From contig NC_019678.1 of assembly GCF_000316665.1 (NCBI RefSeq), positions 5,456,001 to 5,520,000 on the forward strand: DNA of 64,000 bases, given 5' to 3'. The notes under the pieces are model-generated. The model was not told the origin of the DNA, did not search any database, and was given only the letters and a program-made list of their open reading frames with translations. The stretch is from Rivularia sp. PCC 7116 (GTDB lineage Bacteria > Cyanobacteriota > Cyanobacteriia > Cyanobacteriales > Nostocaceae). Position numbers and translations under genes: made by a program. This document shows positions 1-8,800 of the stretch, in pieces. Numbering within the stretch: the stretch's first letter is position 1; each line of letters begins with the position of its first letter.

Positions 1-1165
1 GATTTAATTGACTTGGTATTAACAACTCAAGATGAGCCTACACGTTGGGTAGGAATTCAAAGTTTAGGAAAAATTGCTATTGGTAATGATTATGTTATTC
101 AAGCTTTGATTGAGCAGCTTGGTATTGTTCGCGTAGCAACTCGCAGGATAATAGCTCGGAGTTTAACGAAAATAGCAGTTGGAAACGAACAAGCTATTAC
201 GAGTTTGGTTAATTTAGCGCGAAATAATCCTGACGAAAAAACTCGTGATGCTATTGCCTATACTTTGGGTTATATCGGTAATGATAATTGGGATGCGGTC
301 AACTGTTTAATTTATCTCATACACAATAGTTGTGATGACTATACTCGTAGAGTTGCAGTTAAGAGTTTGGGAAGAATTTCGGATTGCAGCCAAGAGACGA
401 TTAATGCTTTGGTTGAAGCCATAAAGAAGACAGAAGATTACTACTCTTGTTTGGCAGCAGTATCGATTTTAGAAAAAATCGCAATCGGAAACAATCAGGC
501 GATCGCTAAATTAAAAAAGATATTTTTATCTGGAAATATTAATTACAGTAATCATCACAATCGCAAGTTAATTGCTCAAACTATTGCCAAAATTGCTGGC
601 TGAGAATAATCTTACTAAAGAAAATTTTTTTGTAGTTGCTGATGCTCTTGGTTATGTGAACGTAGTTAATTCAAGGGCAATCAAAACGTTAATTGAGTTA
701 TTGCGTAGTTATGAATATGCTGGGATAACAGTTGCTTCTAGTTTGGAGAAGATTGCTATTGGTAATAGGAAGGTAATTGCTGTTTTACTTAAACTGTTTC
801 CGGTAACAAGTGGTTGGAAGCGTGCTGCGATAATTGAGGGTTTGAGTACAATTGCTAGTGATAATCAAGTTGTTCTGAGTAATTTTATTGATTTAGCTTA
901 CAAAACTGTGAATTTAGATTAATGTCGTGCTGTAGCTAAGGCTTTGGGAGAAATGAAAGTTAGTAATGATTTTGCCGTGAATGCTTTAATTCATTTATTG
1001 CGGATTAACGATGATAATCATGTTTGGTGTTTTGCAACTGAAAATTTAGAAAAAAGTGGAATATCTGATTCATCTGCAATTGCTGCCATAACTGAAATTA
1101 TCCATAATTGCCAAGATGATTACTATAAAAGAAAATTGACTGCATTATTAAATAAAATAATTTAG
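1..1165 (+). pseudogene. HEAT-repeat protein, 3' remnant broken by a frameshift and an in-frame stop
   Basis: The reading frame is open at the window edge, so the N-terminus lies outside. Frame 1 runs to a TGA at 601-603 and encodes helical repeats of the type 'LGKIAIGNDYVIQALIEQL' and 'LEKIAIGNNQAIAKL', typical of cyanobacterial HEAT/PBS-lyase-like repeat proteins. The same pattern resumes in the second frame from about 600 ('SLEKIAIGNRKVIAVLLKLF'), meets TAA at 920-922, and continues in that frame to TAA at 1165 ('ALGEMKVSNDFAVNALIHLL'). About one helix seems to be missing at the frame change. Such repeats usually form the C-terminal part of large scaffold or NACHT-type proteins. The repeats stay recognisable past both lesions, so the damage is probably recent. 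A sequencing error could explain one lesion but less easily both. Confidence 0.75.
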
Positions 1166-1184
1166 AAAATAAATTTAAATAAAT

Positions 1185-1775
1185 CTATAAAAGAAATTCC
1201 GGGTCGCTCAATACTTCCTGCATCATTTCGTCAAAGGAACGATATCTATATATTCCGAATGCAGTTGAAAAACTACAAAACCAAACTTCCCATTCATCAT
1301 CTACAACAGTTATCTGAGGATTAAATAGAAAAATATAGCCCATATCCTCGCTACTAATTTCTAAAGCTGTTTGTAAATATTCTGGTCGAAAGTTGTAATC
1401 GGATTGCTCTTCCCCATAAACAAAATATTCTTCATCCGTTACTGGTTGATTCCAGGTTTCTATTAACTCGTCCACCCAATATTGATGGTCGGGAGCATAC
1501 CAAACAATATCTTCGGTTCCGCAAAATTCAAAACCATACTTTGATATAGGACGTATACCATTAGCAGTTTTGAGGAATTCTCGATAGGAACTGGGAAAAT
1601 TTACACCCAATCTAGATTCAGTTGCTGTTATTTGTTCTTCCGTTGCACCTGGATAACCCAAAGAACCAGATTCTAAAACTTCTGGGGGTAATTCTTCTTT
1701 TTCATAATCTTCCAAGAGTTCTATTCTTTGTCTGCTCCATTCCTGAATACGGTTTTCCCAATTAAAGTTTTTCAT
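1185..1775 (-). CDS. SMI1/KNR4 (SUKH) family protein
   Basis: This 196-residue protein matches the SMI1/KNR4 fold. The family core is visible as 'GATEEQITATESRLGVNFP' followed by 'SYREFLKTANGI', with a C-terminal acidic and aromatic half ('GYIFLFNPQITVVDDEWEVW'). In bacteria this superfamily includes immunity proteins against polymorphic toxins, and also solitary proteins of unknown role; no toxin gene lies beside it here. A TTG four codons upstream could also start translation, but the ATG at 1775 is preceded by GGGGAAA and gives the expected start, so I chose it. The gene is convergent with the broken HEAT gene. Family assignment is firm, function is not. Confidence 0.8.
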   Translation of the reverse strand: MKNFNWENRIQEWSRQRIELLEDYEKEELPPEVLESGSLGYPGATEEQITATESRLGVNFPSSYREFLKTANGIRPISKYGFEFCGTEDIVWYAPDHQYWVDELIETWNQPVTDEEYFVYGEEQSDYNFRPEYLQTALEISSEDMGYIFLFNPQITVVDDEWEVWFCSFSTAFGIYRYRSFDEMMQEVLSDPEFLL

Positions 1776-2054
1776 TATTTTCCCCAAATAGCTACGATTA
1801 TAAAAATAAACTACTTACTAGAGGGGCTTATATCTCTCTTTATTTCTTTCCTCTGCATTCTTCGTGTCTTCGTGGTTTTTTATAGGTAATCTTCTGCGAG
1901 AATAAAAGATGTTAGAAGAATAAAGACTCACAAGTATTAATTTAAACTTTAGTGTTGAATATAAAGCTGGATATTAACCAATAATTACACTGAAATTGCT
2001 TTATAAAGGTATAAAAATAATCTTTGTAATTCAAATCCCCCATGCCCTAATTAA

Positions 2055-4241
2055 ATGGATTTATTCGAGCAAAATTACCAAAACCAACTTTCCCAACAAG
2101 CACCTTTAGCTGCAAGAATGCGTCCGCGAACTCTTGATGAATTTATCGGACAGGAGCATATAATTGCACCGGGACGTTTGCTTCGTCGTGCAATTTCGGC
2201 TGACCAATTATCATCTTTAATCTTTTTTGGTCCTCCCGGTACTGGTAAAACAACTTTGGCTCGCATCATTGCTAATACAACCAAGGCGCATTTTATTTCT
2301 ATTAATGCTGTACTTGCTGGAGTGAAAGATATTCGCGATGCGATATCTACAGCAACGGATAAAAGGAAATATTACAATCAAAAAACTATTTTATTTGTCG
2401 ATGAGGTTCACCGTTTTAATAAATCTCAGCAAGATGCATTATTACCTCATGTGGAGAATGGTACGGTAATTTTAATTGGAGCAACTACCGAAAATCCTTA
2501 TTTTGAAGTTAATAAAGCTTTGGTGAGTCGTTCGCGGATTTTTCAATTGAAGCAGTTGGAAGAGAAAGACCTCAAAGCAATTGTATATCAAGCACTTCAA
2601 GATTGCGATCGCGGTTATGGTAAGTTAAATATTGATATCCATCAAGAAGCTCTTTCCCATCTAATTAATGTAGCGAATGGTGATGCTCGTTCTTTACTAA
2701 ATGCTTTGGAATTGGCTGTTGAAACAACTTCTAAGAATCAAAATCAAGTTATTGAAATAAGTTTACAAGTCGCAGAAGAATCAATTCAGCAACGAGCGGT
2801 ACTATACGACAAAGAAGGAGACGCTCACTTCGATACCATCAGCGCTTATATCAAAAGTATTCGCGGTTCAGATGCAGATGCGGCTTTATATTGGTTAGCC
2901 AAGATGATTTATGCGGGGGAAAATCCCCGGTTTATATTTCGGAGGTTGTTAATTCAAGCTAGTGAAGATATTGGTTTAGCAGATTCCCAAGCCATAGTAA
3001 TCGTAAATTCCTGCGCTCAAGCATTTGATAGGGTGGGAATGCCGGAAGGGAGATATCATTTAGCTCAAGCAACCTTATATTTAGCTAATGCTCCCAAGTC
3101 GAATAGCGTCATGGGATTTTTTGACGCTTTAGCTTCCGTGGAGAAGGAGAAAGAAAAGGAAATTCCCAATCATCTTAAAGATGCAAATCGGGATAGTAAA
3201 GGATTTGGGCATGGTGCTGGTTATTTATATCCCCATGCATATCGCGACCATTGGGTAGAACAGCAATATTTACCTCAAAGTTTGCAGGGGCAAGTTTTTT
3301 ATCAACCTGCCGATGTTGGTGAGGAAGCATTAATAAAAATTCAAGTTGAAAGGAGAAGGGAAGCACAGTTAGCAGCGATGGTTGAAGAGACGGTGGAAGT
3401 GTTGAGTTATGGGGAGAAGGATAAAGTTACAGATAATTGGTTGCAGAGAACTTTGGGAGAAGTAGGGGAGAATTTTAGTAAATTACGGGATAATTTATTT
3501 GAGATTGCGAATCCCCAGCGTCATCATTTAATTTTAGATTTGAACGCCAAGAGTGGATTATTAACTTGGGAAGCAGTAAGAAGAGTTCCCGAAGGTGGTG
3601 TTTATAGTTGGGTTAGGAATGAAAAAGATGCTCGTGCTTTAATTGAGCAAAGTAACGTACTTCCAGAATTAACACGTCCGATTGTCATTCATCCTTCATT
3701 ATCCGAAATACCTGACGAAGTTAAATTTGACAGGATTATTGGACGAAATGCTTTAGGGAAAGAAGTTGATAAATTAAAAAATATTTTTGATTTAGTAAAG
3801 TTGTTGAATCGAGATGGGAAAATTATTTTAGGGGAAACTATACCTCGTCGCAGTCAGAGATTGTATAACCTCTTGGATAAAACTTGGTTATCGGATAAAT
3901 TATTTAAGAAAATAGTTGCAGCAGAATCAGCTATATATTCCAACCCAGATGATGCAATGGTGAATTGGAATGTAGAAGACTTAGAAAAAATCTTTATTGA
4001 AGTAGGTTTAGAGGTAGAAATAACTCAACAGAAGAATTTGACTCAACTCTATATAACCGAAAACTTATTAAATCGTTGGTTTACAGCTTCGGAGAATGAA
4101 ACACGTCCAAGTTATATAAATCATCTTGAAAAAGAATTGACGAATCAAGAAATTGAAACCGTGAAAAGCTTGTTTTATGGGAAATTGAGCAATCGGGTAG
4201 TTGAGTGGGAAACAGCGATCGCTATTTTTTCTGTATCGTAA
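2055..4241 (+). CDS. rarA: RarA/MgsA-type AAA+ ATPase with a C-terminal methyltransferase-like extension
   Basis: The N-terminal ~440 residues are a replication-associated recombination ATPase of the RarA/WRNIP1 family, which acts on stalled replication forks and is related to clamp-loader subunits. Seen: the family start 'RPRTLDEFIGQEHI', Walker A GPPGTGKT (59-66), Walker B with DEVH near 116-119, sensor 1 'GATTENPYFEV', then the helical tetramerisation part ('RAVLYDKEGDAHFDTISAYI'). Usual RarA is about 440 residues; this one is 728. The extra ~280 residues include 'HHLILDLNAKSGLLTWEA', which resembles a degenerate SAM-methyltransferase nucleotide-binding fold without a clear glycine-rich motif I, so catalysis is doubtful. 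I believe such fusions recur in cyanobacteria, but cannot check. No operon partner is evident. Confidence 0.88.
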   Translation: MDLFEQNYQNQLSQQAPLAARMRPRTLDEFIGQEHIIAPGRLLRRAISADQLSSLIFFGPPGTGKTTLARIIANTTKAHFISINAVLAGVKDIRDAISTATDKRKYYNQKTILFVDEVHRFNKSQQDALLPHVENGTVILIGATTENPYFEVNKALVSRSRIFQLKQLEEKDLKAIVYQALQDCDRGYGKLNIDIHQEALSHLINVANGDARSLLNALELAVETTSKNQNQVIEISLQVAEESIQQRAVLYDKEGDAHFDTISAYIKSIRGSDADAALYWLAKMIYAGENPRFIFRRLLIQASEDIGLADSQAIVIVNSCAQAFDRVGMPEGRYHLAQATLYLANAPKSNSVMGFFDALASVEKEKEKEIPNHLKDANRDSKGFGHGAGYLYPHAYRDHWVEQQYLPQSLQGQVFYQPADVGEEALIKIQVERRREAQLAAMVEETVEVLSYGEKDKVTDNWLQRTLGEVGENFSKLRDNLFEIANPQRHHLILDLNAKSGLLTWEAVRRVPEGGVYSWVRNEKDARALIEQSNVLPELTRPIVIHPSLSEIPDEVKFDRIIGRNALGKEVDKLKNIFDLVKLLNRDGKIILGETIPRRSQRLYNLLDKTWLSDKLFKKIVAAESAIYSNPDDAMVNWNVEDLEKIFIEVGLEVEITQQKNLTQLYITENLLNRWFTASENETRPSYINHLEKELTNQEIETVKSLFYGKLSNRVVEWETAIAIFSVS

Positions 4242-4280
4242 TTTTGTATGTCGAGTTTATTTAGATATACATGGCTTTGG

Positions 4281-4799
4281 TCATGATTTATCAAGACAAA
4301 ACTTCGCTTTCACTTCCCCCAAAGGTAAATTCCAAAGTAATTCGGGTTCCCACGTATCTGGATTAAAATTAGTATTTTGTCCTCTTTGATAAGCTTTCCA
4401 CATTCTTTCTCTAGCTGAAGAGGTTTGATTGGGTAAGCGTTTACGAATCACTCTTAGTAATCCGACACCTATAAGTAAATTAAAAAATCCAAACTTTGCT
4501 CCTAATAGAAAAGCTTGTAATTCAGCTTCACCAATTGGACTGCTATCATAACCAGTTAAAACATGAACACCATCATGCAATTGTTTGCGACGGAAACCAG
4601 TAGTTAAAGGTTGTAAATTATTATTATCAAGAAAATCCGCCCAAGCTTTACCAAAAGTTCCTTGTTTACAACAACGTAATTCTTCTATTTTGACAATTTG
4701 AGGTACGCTTTGACCTTTGGTTTCAGAGAACTTATCTATAAGATTGAAAAAGCGTTGAGTGTTTGGTGTTTTAACAACTGACTTATCTTCTATTAACAT
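4281..4799 (-). CDS. Coq4-like protein
   Basis: The 172-residue protein carries the Coq4 metal-binding signature HDxxH-x11-E: H75, D76 and H79 in 'LHDGVHVLTGYDSSPIGEAE', with E91 at the correct spacing. In eukaryotes Coq4 organises coenzyme Q synthesis and has been linked to C1 decarboxylation and hydroxylation of the ring. Cyanobacteria make plastoquinone, so the role here is open; action on a quinone or another prenyl lipid is only an inference. The protein is shorter than most Coq4 proteins. It is convergent with rarA (about 40 bp between stop codons), and no quinone gene lies nearby. Confidence 0.7.
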   Translation of the reverse strand: MLIEDKSVVKTPNTQRFFNLIDKFSETKGQSVPQIVKIEELRCCKQGTFGKAWADFLDNNNLQPLTTGFRRKQLHDGVHVLTGYDSSPIGEAELQAFLLGAKFGFFNLLIGVGLLRVIRKRLPNQTSSARERMWKAYQRGQNTNFNPDTWEPELLWNLPLGEVKAKFCLDKS

Positions 4800-4893
4800 G
4801 ATTTTAAATCGCTGGTTTACTTGTTTTGATATCTAACATCATAAACAGCAAACCCCAACATACACATGAGGAGGAAGTCACGAATTCCTATTC

Positions 4894-5145
4894 CTACTCA
4901 TGACTTAAGTCATAGAGTATCTTCTTTTGTAATCGTTCAAAAACAACCTCACCATCTGTAATTCTTCCTTGTTCAATTTGTTCAGTTCCTACAGCAATTT
5001 TCTGACACAATTCTTCCAGTCTTCTTTCTCTTTCTTCTAAAAGCTGAAATGCTTCATTAATAATATCATCCACATTATTAAATTTCACCGTAGCCATCTG
5101 CTCTTGAATAAATTTCTCTTGCTCTGGTTTAAGTTGAATATTCAT
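4894..5145 (-). CDS. ParD-type antitoxin, apparently without a toxin
   Basis: An 83-residue protein of the ParD/CopG ribbon-helix-helix antitoxin type. The N-terminus 'MNIQLKPEQEKFIQEQMATV' gives the DNA-binding strand and helix, and the C-terminal segment 'QGRITDGEVVFERL' is the typical toxin-binding tail. The ATG at 5145 has an AAGG-type site about 8 bases upstream; an ATG five codons earlier is less well placed. A ParE toxin normally follows directly downstream. Here the next gene on that strand is the Coq4-like protein after 94 bp, and I find no ParE-like frame, so it looks solitary. Confidence 0.75.
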   Translation of the reverse strand: MNIQLKPEQEKFIQEQMATVKFNNVDDIINEAFQLLEERERRLEELCQKIAVGTEQIEQGRITDGEVVFERLQKKILYDLSHE

Positions 5146-5325
5146 CTCTTTTACCTTCATCTAACCAATACCATTATTTTAACTCCAGTAACTTCTATAA
5201 TTACCTTTCCAAACAAACCACCTCTCTCTTACCCTCTTTCCTCAGCATCCTCAGCGTCTCTGCGGTTTATCAAATCAACAATATTAAGGTAAGATCGGTA
5301 ACTTTCCTATCTATACTTCCCAATC

Positions 5326-6819
5326 ATGACAACCGGTATTTGGATATTAGGCGACCAACTATATTTAACCCAAGCAGCTTTACAAACTTGTAATAACTCC
5401 TCAAAAACACCAATTATCTTCATCGAATCCTATTCCCATATCAAAAAAATTAAATATCACAAACAAAAGTTGGTATTTATTTGGTCAGCAATGCGTCATT
5501 TTGCCGACGAATTGCGTCAACAAGGTTATTCAGTAACTTACGAAATAGCAGAAGATTTTCAAAATCCCCTGGAATCATGGATAAACGAAAATCAAATTGA
5601 CGAATTACAAATCATGTCTCCCAATGACAAACCTTTTCTACAAACAATCGAAAATTTAAAATTACCTTGCGATATTAACTTACTTCCCAACAATCAATTT
5701 TTATGGACTTCTGAAGATTTTCATAAATGGGCTAAAAATCGCAAGCGGTTGTTAATGGAAGACTTTTACAGAGAAGGAAGAAAGCGTTTCGATATTTTGA
5801 TGGAAGATGATAAACCCGTTGGCGGAAAATGGAATCTTGATAAGGAAAATCGCAAACCACCCAAAGGTAAATTAAATACTCCAGAGCCTTTATGGTTTGA
5901 AGCAGATAATATTACTCAAGAAGTAATTCAACAAGTTAATTCCCTTGATATCCCAACCTATGGAGAAGTTAAAGAATTTCGCTGGGGAGTAACTCGTTTA
6001 CAAGCATTAAAAGTATTAAAATATTTTATCGAAGTTCGTTTACCAGATTTTGGACCATATCAAGATGCGATGGTAACAGGAGAAGAAACAATGTGGCACG
6101 CTATGCTTTCTCCCTACATTAATATTGGTTTACTGCAACCCTTAGAAATAATTCAAGCAGCAGAGCAAGCTTATGAAGAAAATCAACTTGCATTAAATAG
6201 CGTTGAAGGTTTCATCCGTCAGGTGTTGGGATGGAGAGAATATATGCATGGAATTTATCATCATGTAGATGCTGATTATCCAGAGCAGAATTGGTTTGAA
6301 CATCATAAACCATTACCCGAATTCTTTTGGAATGGGGAAACCAAAATGAACTGTCTGCATCAAGTATTAACTCAGGTGATGGATACAGGTTATGCTCATC
6401 ATATTCAAAGATTGATGGTATTAAATAACTTTGGTTTAATTGCCGGAATATCACCGCAACAATTGGAAAACTGGTTTCATGCAGCATTTATAGACGCTTA
6501 CGACTGGGTAATGCAAACCAATGTTATAGGCATGGGGCAATATGCAGATGGTGGTTTACTCGCATCAAAACCTTATGCAGCATCAGCTAACTATATTAAT
6601 AAAATGAGCGATTATTGTAAAAGTTGTTATTACAAGCATTCAAAACGTACCGGAGAAAAAGCTTGTCCCTTCAACTTCTTATATTGGGATTTTTTAAATA
6701 GACATCGGGATAAATTGAAGAATGAGGGAAGGATGAATTTTATTTTGAGGAATCTTGATAAGATGTCTCCCGAAGAATTAGAAACCATTCATCAGCAAGC
6801 AGAAGAAATAATTGCATGA
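5326..6819 (+). CDS. Iron-sulfur bacterial cryptochrome/photolyase (FeS-BCP, PhrB type)
   Basis: A 497-residue protein of the photolyase-related family whose studied members bind FAD and a [4Fe-4S] cluster and repair (6-4) photoproducts. The N-terminal Rossmann-like half starts 'MTTGIWILGDQL' and contains 'VFIWSAMRHFADELRQQGY'. The FAD-binding helical half contains 'EGFIRQVLGWREYMHGIYH'. The four cluster cysteines appear to be C343, C431, C434 and C447, with C-x2-C and x12 spacing as in PhrB-type enzymes. Length agrees with the family. The substrate (6-4 product or another lesion) cannot be read from sequence. The stop overlaps the start of a small hydrophobic ORF. Confidence 0.9.
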   Translation: MTTGIWILGDQLYLTQAALQTCNNSSKTPIIFIESYSHIKKIKYHKQKLVFIWSAMRHFADELRQQGYSVTYEIAEDFQNPLESWINENQIDELQIMSPNDKPFLQTIENLKLPCDINLLPNNQFLWTSEDFHKWAKNRKRLLMEDFYREGRKRFDILMEDDKPVGGKWNLDKENRKPPKGKLNTPEPLWFEADNITQEVIQQVNSLDIPTYGEVKEFRWGVTRLQALKVLKYFIEVRLPDFGPYQDAMVTGEETMWHAMLSPYINIGLLQPLEIIQAAEQAYEENQLALNSVEGFIRQVLGWREYMHGIYHHVDADYPEQNWFEHHKPLPEFFWNGETKMNCLHQVLTQVMDTGYAHHIQRLMVLNNFGLIAGISPQQLENWFHAAFIDAYDWVMQTNVIGMGQYADGGLLASKPYAASANYINKMSDYCKSCYYKHSKRTGEKACPFNFLYWDFLNRHRDKLKNEGRMNFILRNLDKMSPEELETIHQQAEEIIA

Positions 6820-6911
6820 TTTATGGCTATTTATATAATCCATATTTAGCAGCTTTAGGTTTATTTACTATACAGGTTTATCTAATTCTGCTAGTTATCT
6901 TTTGGCTGTAA
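6816..6911 (+). CDS. Candidate 31-residue hydrophobic peptide overlapping the photolyase stop
   Basis: The ATG at 6816-6818 overlaps the photolyase TGA (ATGA), an arrangement typical of translational coupling. The frame encodes 31 residues, beginning 'MIYGYLYNPYLAALGLF' and ending 'LILLVIFWL', enough for one membrane helix. Size and character resemble single-helix subunits of photosynthetic complexes, but I do not recognise it as PetL, PetN, PsbM, PsbT or similar. There is no separate strong ribosome site. It may be a chance frame; conservation next to orthologous photolyase genes would decide. The rest of 6912-7213 shows no other gene. Confidence 0.3.
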   Translation: MIYGYLYNPYLAALGLFTIQVYLILLVIFWL

Positions 6912-7213
6912 ATTATGATTTCAAAATTAAGTGGCATATTCACATGAAAAATATAATTAAAAATAAACATCTGACAGCGACTTGAAATGATTTCAACTCA
7001 AACAAAGCGCGATCGCCTTTTTCTTTTCTGATGTTTTAATCTCTAATAGGGATTACAGCTAAATTCAACTTTACATATGACTCTTCCTCTCCCCCTCTGA
7101 TTATCCGCGCATTGACAGTATATCAACTGAAGAATTTTGCAATAATTGAAAAATAGGTCATCATATGTAAGTTCTCAAAGCACACCGAAGCAAAGCTAGA
7201 AAAAAATAATTTA

Positions 7214-7495
7214 ATGACACAATCAGAAAATATCCCCAAGCCAAGACCCAAACCACCAGTACCCAAAAAATTTCAACCAATAACGGTGGTAGATTGCAAT
7301 ACTGACAGCCCACGTATTTTTACACAATGCTATAAATGCGACCAACCCCTATTAATTCAAACTCACCACGATGGCACCGAACCAATAGACCATAGAGTCC
7401 AATGCCCCACTTGCGGAGGAATAGCATTTTTCGCCCACGCACCTCAAGTTACCGCTGTAATGCCATTAGGAGATGCATCTACATCTAATACTTAG
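7214..7495 (+). CDS. Small zinc-ribbon protein, conserved type of unknown function
   Basis: A 93-residue protein with two cysteine knuckles, C39-x2-C42 ('CYKC') and C64-x2-C67 ('CPTCGG'), which should bind one zinc ion. The N-terminus is rich in proline and lysine ('PKPRPKPPVPKKF'), and there is no signal peptide or membrane segment. The layout suggests a small adaptor or nucleic-acid-binding protein, but that is a guess. The gene stands alone and is followed by a good terminator at 7519-7550. Upstream the sequence is A-rich without a strong Shine-Dalgarno site. Confidence 0.6.
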   Translation: MTQSENIPKPRPKPPVPKKFQPITVVDCNTDSPRIFTQCYKCDQPLLIQTHHDGTEPIDHRVQCPTCGGIAFFAHAPQVTAVMPLGDASTSNT

Positions 7496-7518
7496 TCTTC
7501 TAGGTTAAACAAGAGTGT

Positions 7519-7550
7519 AAATGTCCCCTTCTCTAGGGGATATTTTTATT
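7519..7550 (+). terminator. Intrinsic terminator of the zinc-ribbon gene
   Basis: TCCCC and GGGGA form a short GC-rich stem around a seven-base loop, followed by a T-rich run. It lies 24 bp after the stop of the zinc-ribbon gene. Confidence 0.7.
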
Positions 7551-7604
7551 TTTTGATATTTAGGATAATAAGTATAGCTGAATACATTATTCTCAAAATA
7601 AAAA

Positions 7605-7642
7605 AAATCAGTAGCTTCATTGAATTGCAGAGCTACTGATTT
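7605..7642 (-). terminator. Strong hairpin, terminator for minus-strand transcription
   Basis: A perfect 12-bp inverted repeat (AAATCAGTAGCT / AGCTACTGATTT, 14-base loop). Read on the minus strand it is followed by eight T residues in the run TTTTTTTTATTTT, so it should stop leftward transcription, presumably from the small ORF at 7965-8066 or the hic locus. On the plus strand it lacks a T tract. Confidence 0.65.
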
Positions 7643-7964
7643 GGAAAGTAGTGTGTGTGAAGTGTGGAAATTTCGGTTGATTAAGGTTATCTAAATCACC
7701 AATTTAACTAGCATAACCGAAAATCTAATGAATGCGAAGTATTTTTTAAATAAAATTTTTATCGTAATTACTTAGAAGCTTGGATGTAGTCTATGAAGTA
7801 CATAAGCAACACCCTTCCAAGAAAAAGCAGAGACTGAATGAATGGGTAACAGGAAAATAAGTAGGTAGGCACGAAAAATTGTCGTTGGGTAAAGGCAGGG
7901 GGCAGAGGGCAGAGGGGAAAGGAGTTTGAGTCTTATTTACGTTTATTTACACAAGATTATTTTT

Positions 7965-8066
7965 TTACGCCGACTTACTTAGTTCTAAAATCTTATCAAG
8001 CAGGGGAGCGTAATCTAACTCTGCTAATGAATTAGTGTTTTCATCAAAGGTATGTTTTGATGCCAT
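7965..8066 (-). CDS. Candidate 33-residue peptide gene
   Basis: On the minus strand an ATG at 8066 follows an AAGGGGTGG-type ribosome site by about five bases and opens a 33-codon frame ending in TAA at 7965. The peptide begins 'MASKHTFDENTNSLAELDY' and ends 'LLDKILELSKSA': polar, acidic, likely helical at the C-terminus, with no cysteines and no signal peptide. I do not recognise the family. Good ribosome site, isolated position and a terminator about 320 bp downstream favour a real gene; the short length does not. The 7496-8319 gap holds otherwise only AT-rich DNA and a purine-rich stretch near 7895-7925. Confidence 0.4.
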   Translation of the reverse strand: MASKHTFDENTNSLAELDYAPLLDKILELSKSA

Positions 8067-8319
8067 AATGCCACCCCTTTTCAAAGTAAAATACTTAAAT
8101 TATCTCGAAATAACAGTTAAGACTGCCTTAACTTTTTTATGTTGAGATAAGTTCTATAGTATCAACGTACCACATGGGGTCTTTAATTGGAAAACTTCAA
8201 CAATATTTACTACGCTTTAGTAAAGACTATCTCTACAATGTAATTGAGTCAGAAATAATTTCTAAATATGCATTTCTATGTAGCAACGTGGTAAACAATT
8301 CAACTAATTTGATCGGTTA

Positions 8320-8538
8320 TTACTTATGACCTAAAAATTCATCAACCGTAATCCCAGTCTGACGAATCAAACTTCTTAGTAAACCAGGGGCTAATTCTTT
8401 ATGATTGGGAACTGATAAAGTAGGTTTTGAATCATGTCAGAGAATCATATGACTTCCGGTTTGATGGTCAAAAATGTAACCAAAAATTTCAAAGATTTTA
8501 ACAGCTTCCTTACCTGAAATATTTGATAAACGTCCCAT
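8320..8538 (-). pseudogene. hicA: hicA toxin gene with a premature stop codon
   Basis: The minus-strand frame starting directly after the hicB stop (TAAATG) encodes a recognisable HicA mRNA interferase: 'MGRLSNISGKEAVKIFE', then 'GSHMIL', which contains the catalytic histidine, and a C-terminus 'LIRQTGITVDEFLGHK'. HicA is normally 60-80 residues; this frame would give 72. Codon 34 is TGA (8437-8439) where the family usually has arginine, which a single CGA-to-TGA change explains. A product stopping there would lack the second half of the dsRBD-like fold and should be inactive. The rest of the frame is intact, so the loss looks recent. Confidence 0.85.
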
Positions 8539-8757
8539 TTATATTACAACCTCTCCAATAAAAGATTGAGATTCTTTCTTTTGGTAAGGTTTTCCATGTT
8601 TTTCTTGAACGTAAAGATATCCTTTAATCGCATCTTTGATATTTTCAACCGCTTCATCAAGGGTTTTACCTTGACTAACACAACCAGGAAGTTCGGGAAC
8701 TTCTGCTACATATCCTTGATATTCTGAATCAAATACAAAAATTACTTGAAATTTCAC
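8539..8757 (-). CDS. hicB: HicB-type antitoxin
   Basis: A 72-residue HicB-family protein with the partial RNase H-like fold: 'FDSEYQGYVAEVPELPGCVS' and 'GKTLDEAVENIKDAIKGYL'. HicB binds and neutralises HicA and often represses its own operon. Here no separate C-terminal DNA-binding domain is present. It precedes hicA, with the hicA ATG following the hicB TAA directly. Because the toxin is interrupted, the antitoxin may no longer be needed, unless it protects against another HicA elsewhere in the genome. Confidence 0.88.
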   Translation of the reverse strand: MKFQVIFVFDSEYQGYVAEVPELPGCVSQGKTLDEAVENIKDAIKGYLYVQEKHGKPYQKKESQSFIGEVVI

Positions 8758-8800
8758 TATTAATTAACCTTTAACACCAAACGCTTAGCATTTATAAATT

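Noticed and set aside
4800-4893. ParE toxin downstream of the ParD-like antitoxin
   Set aside because: The 94-bp gap is too short and no toxin-like frame exists on either side.
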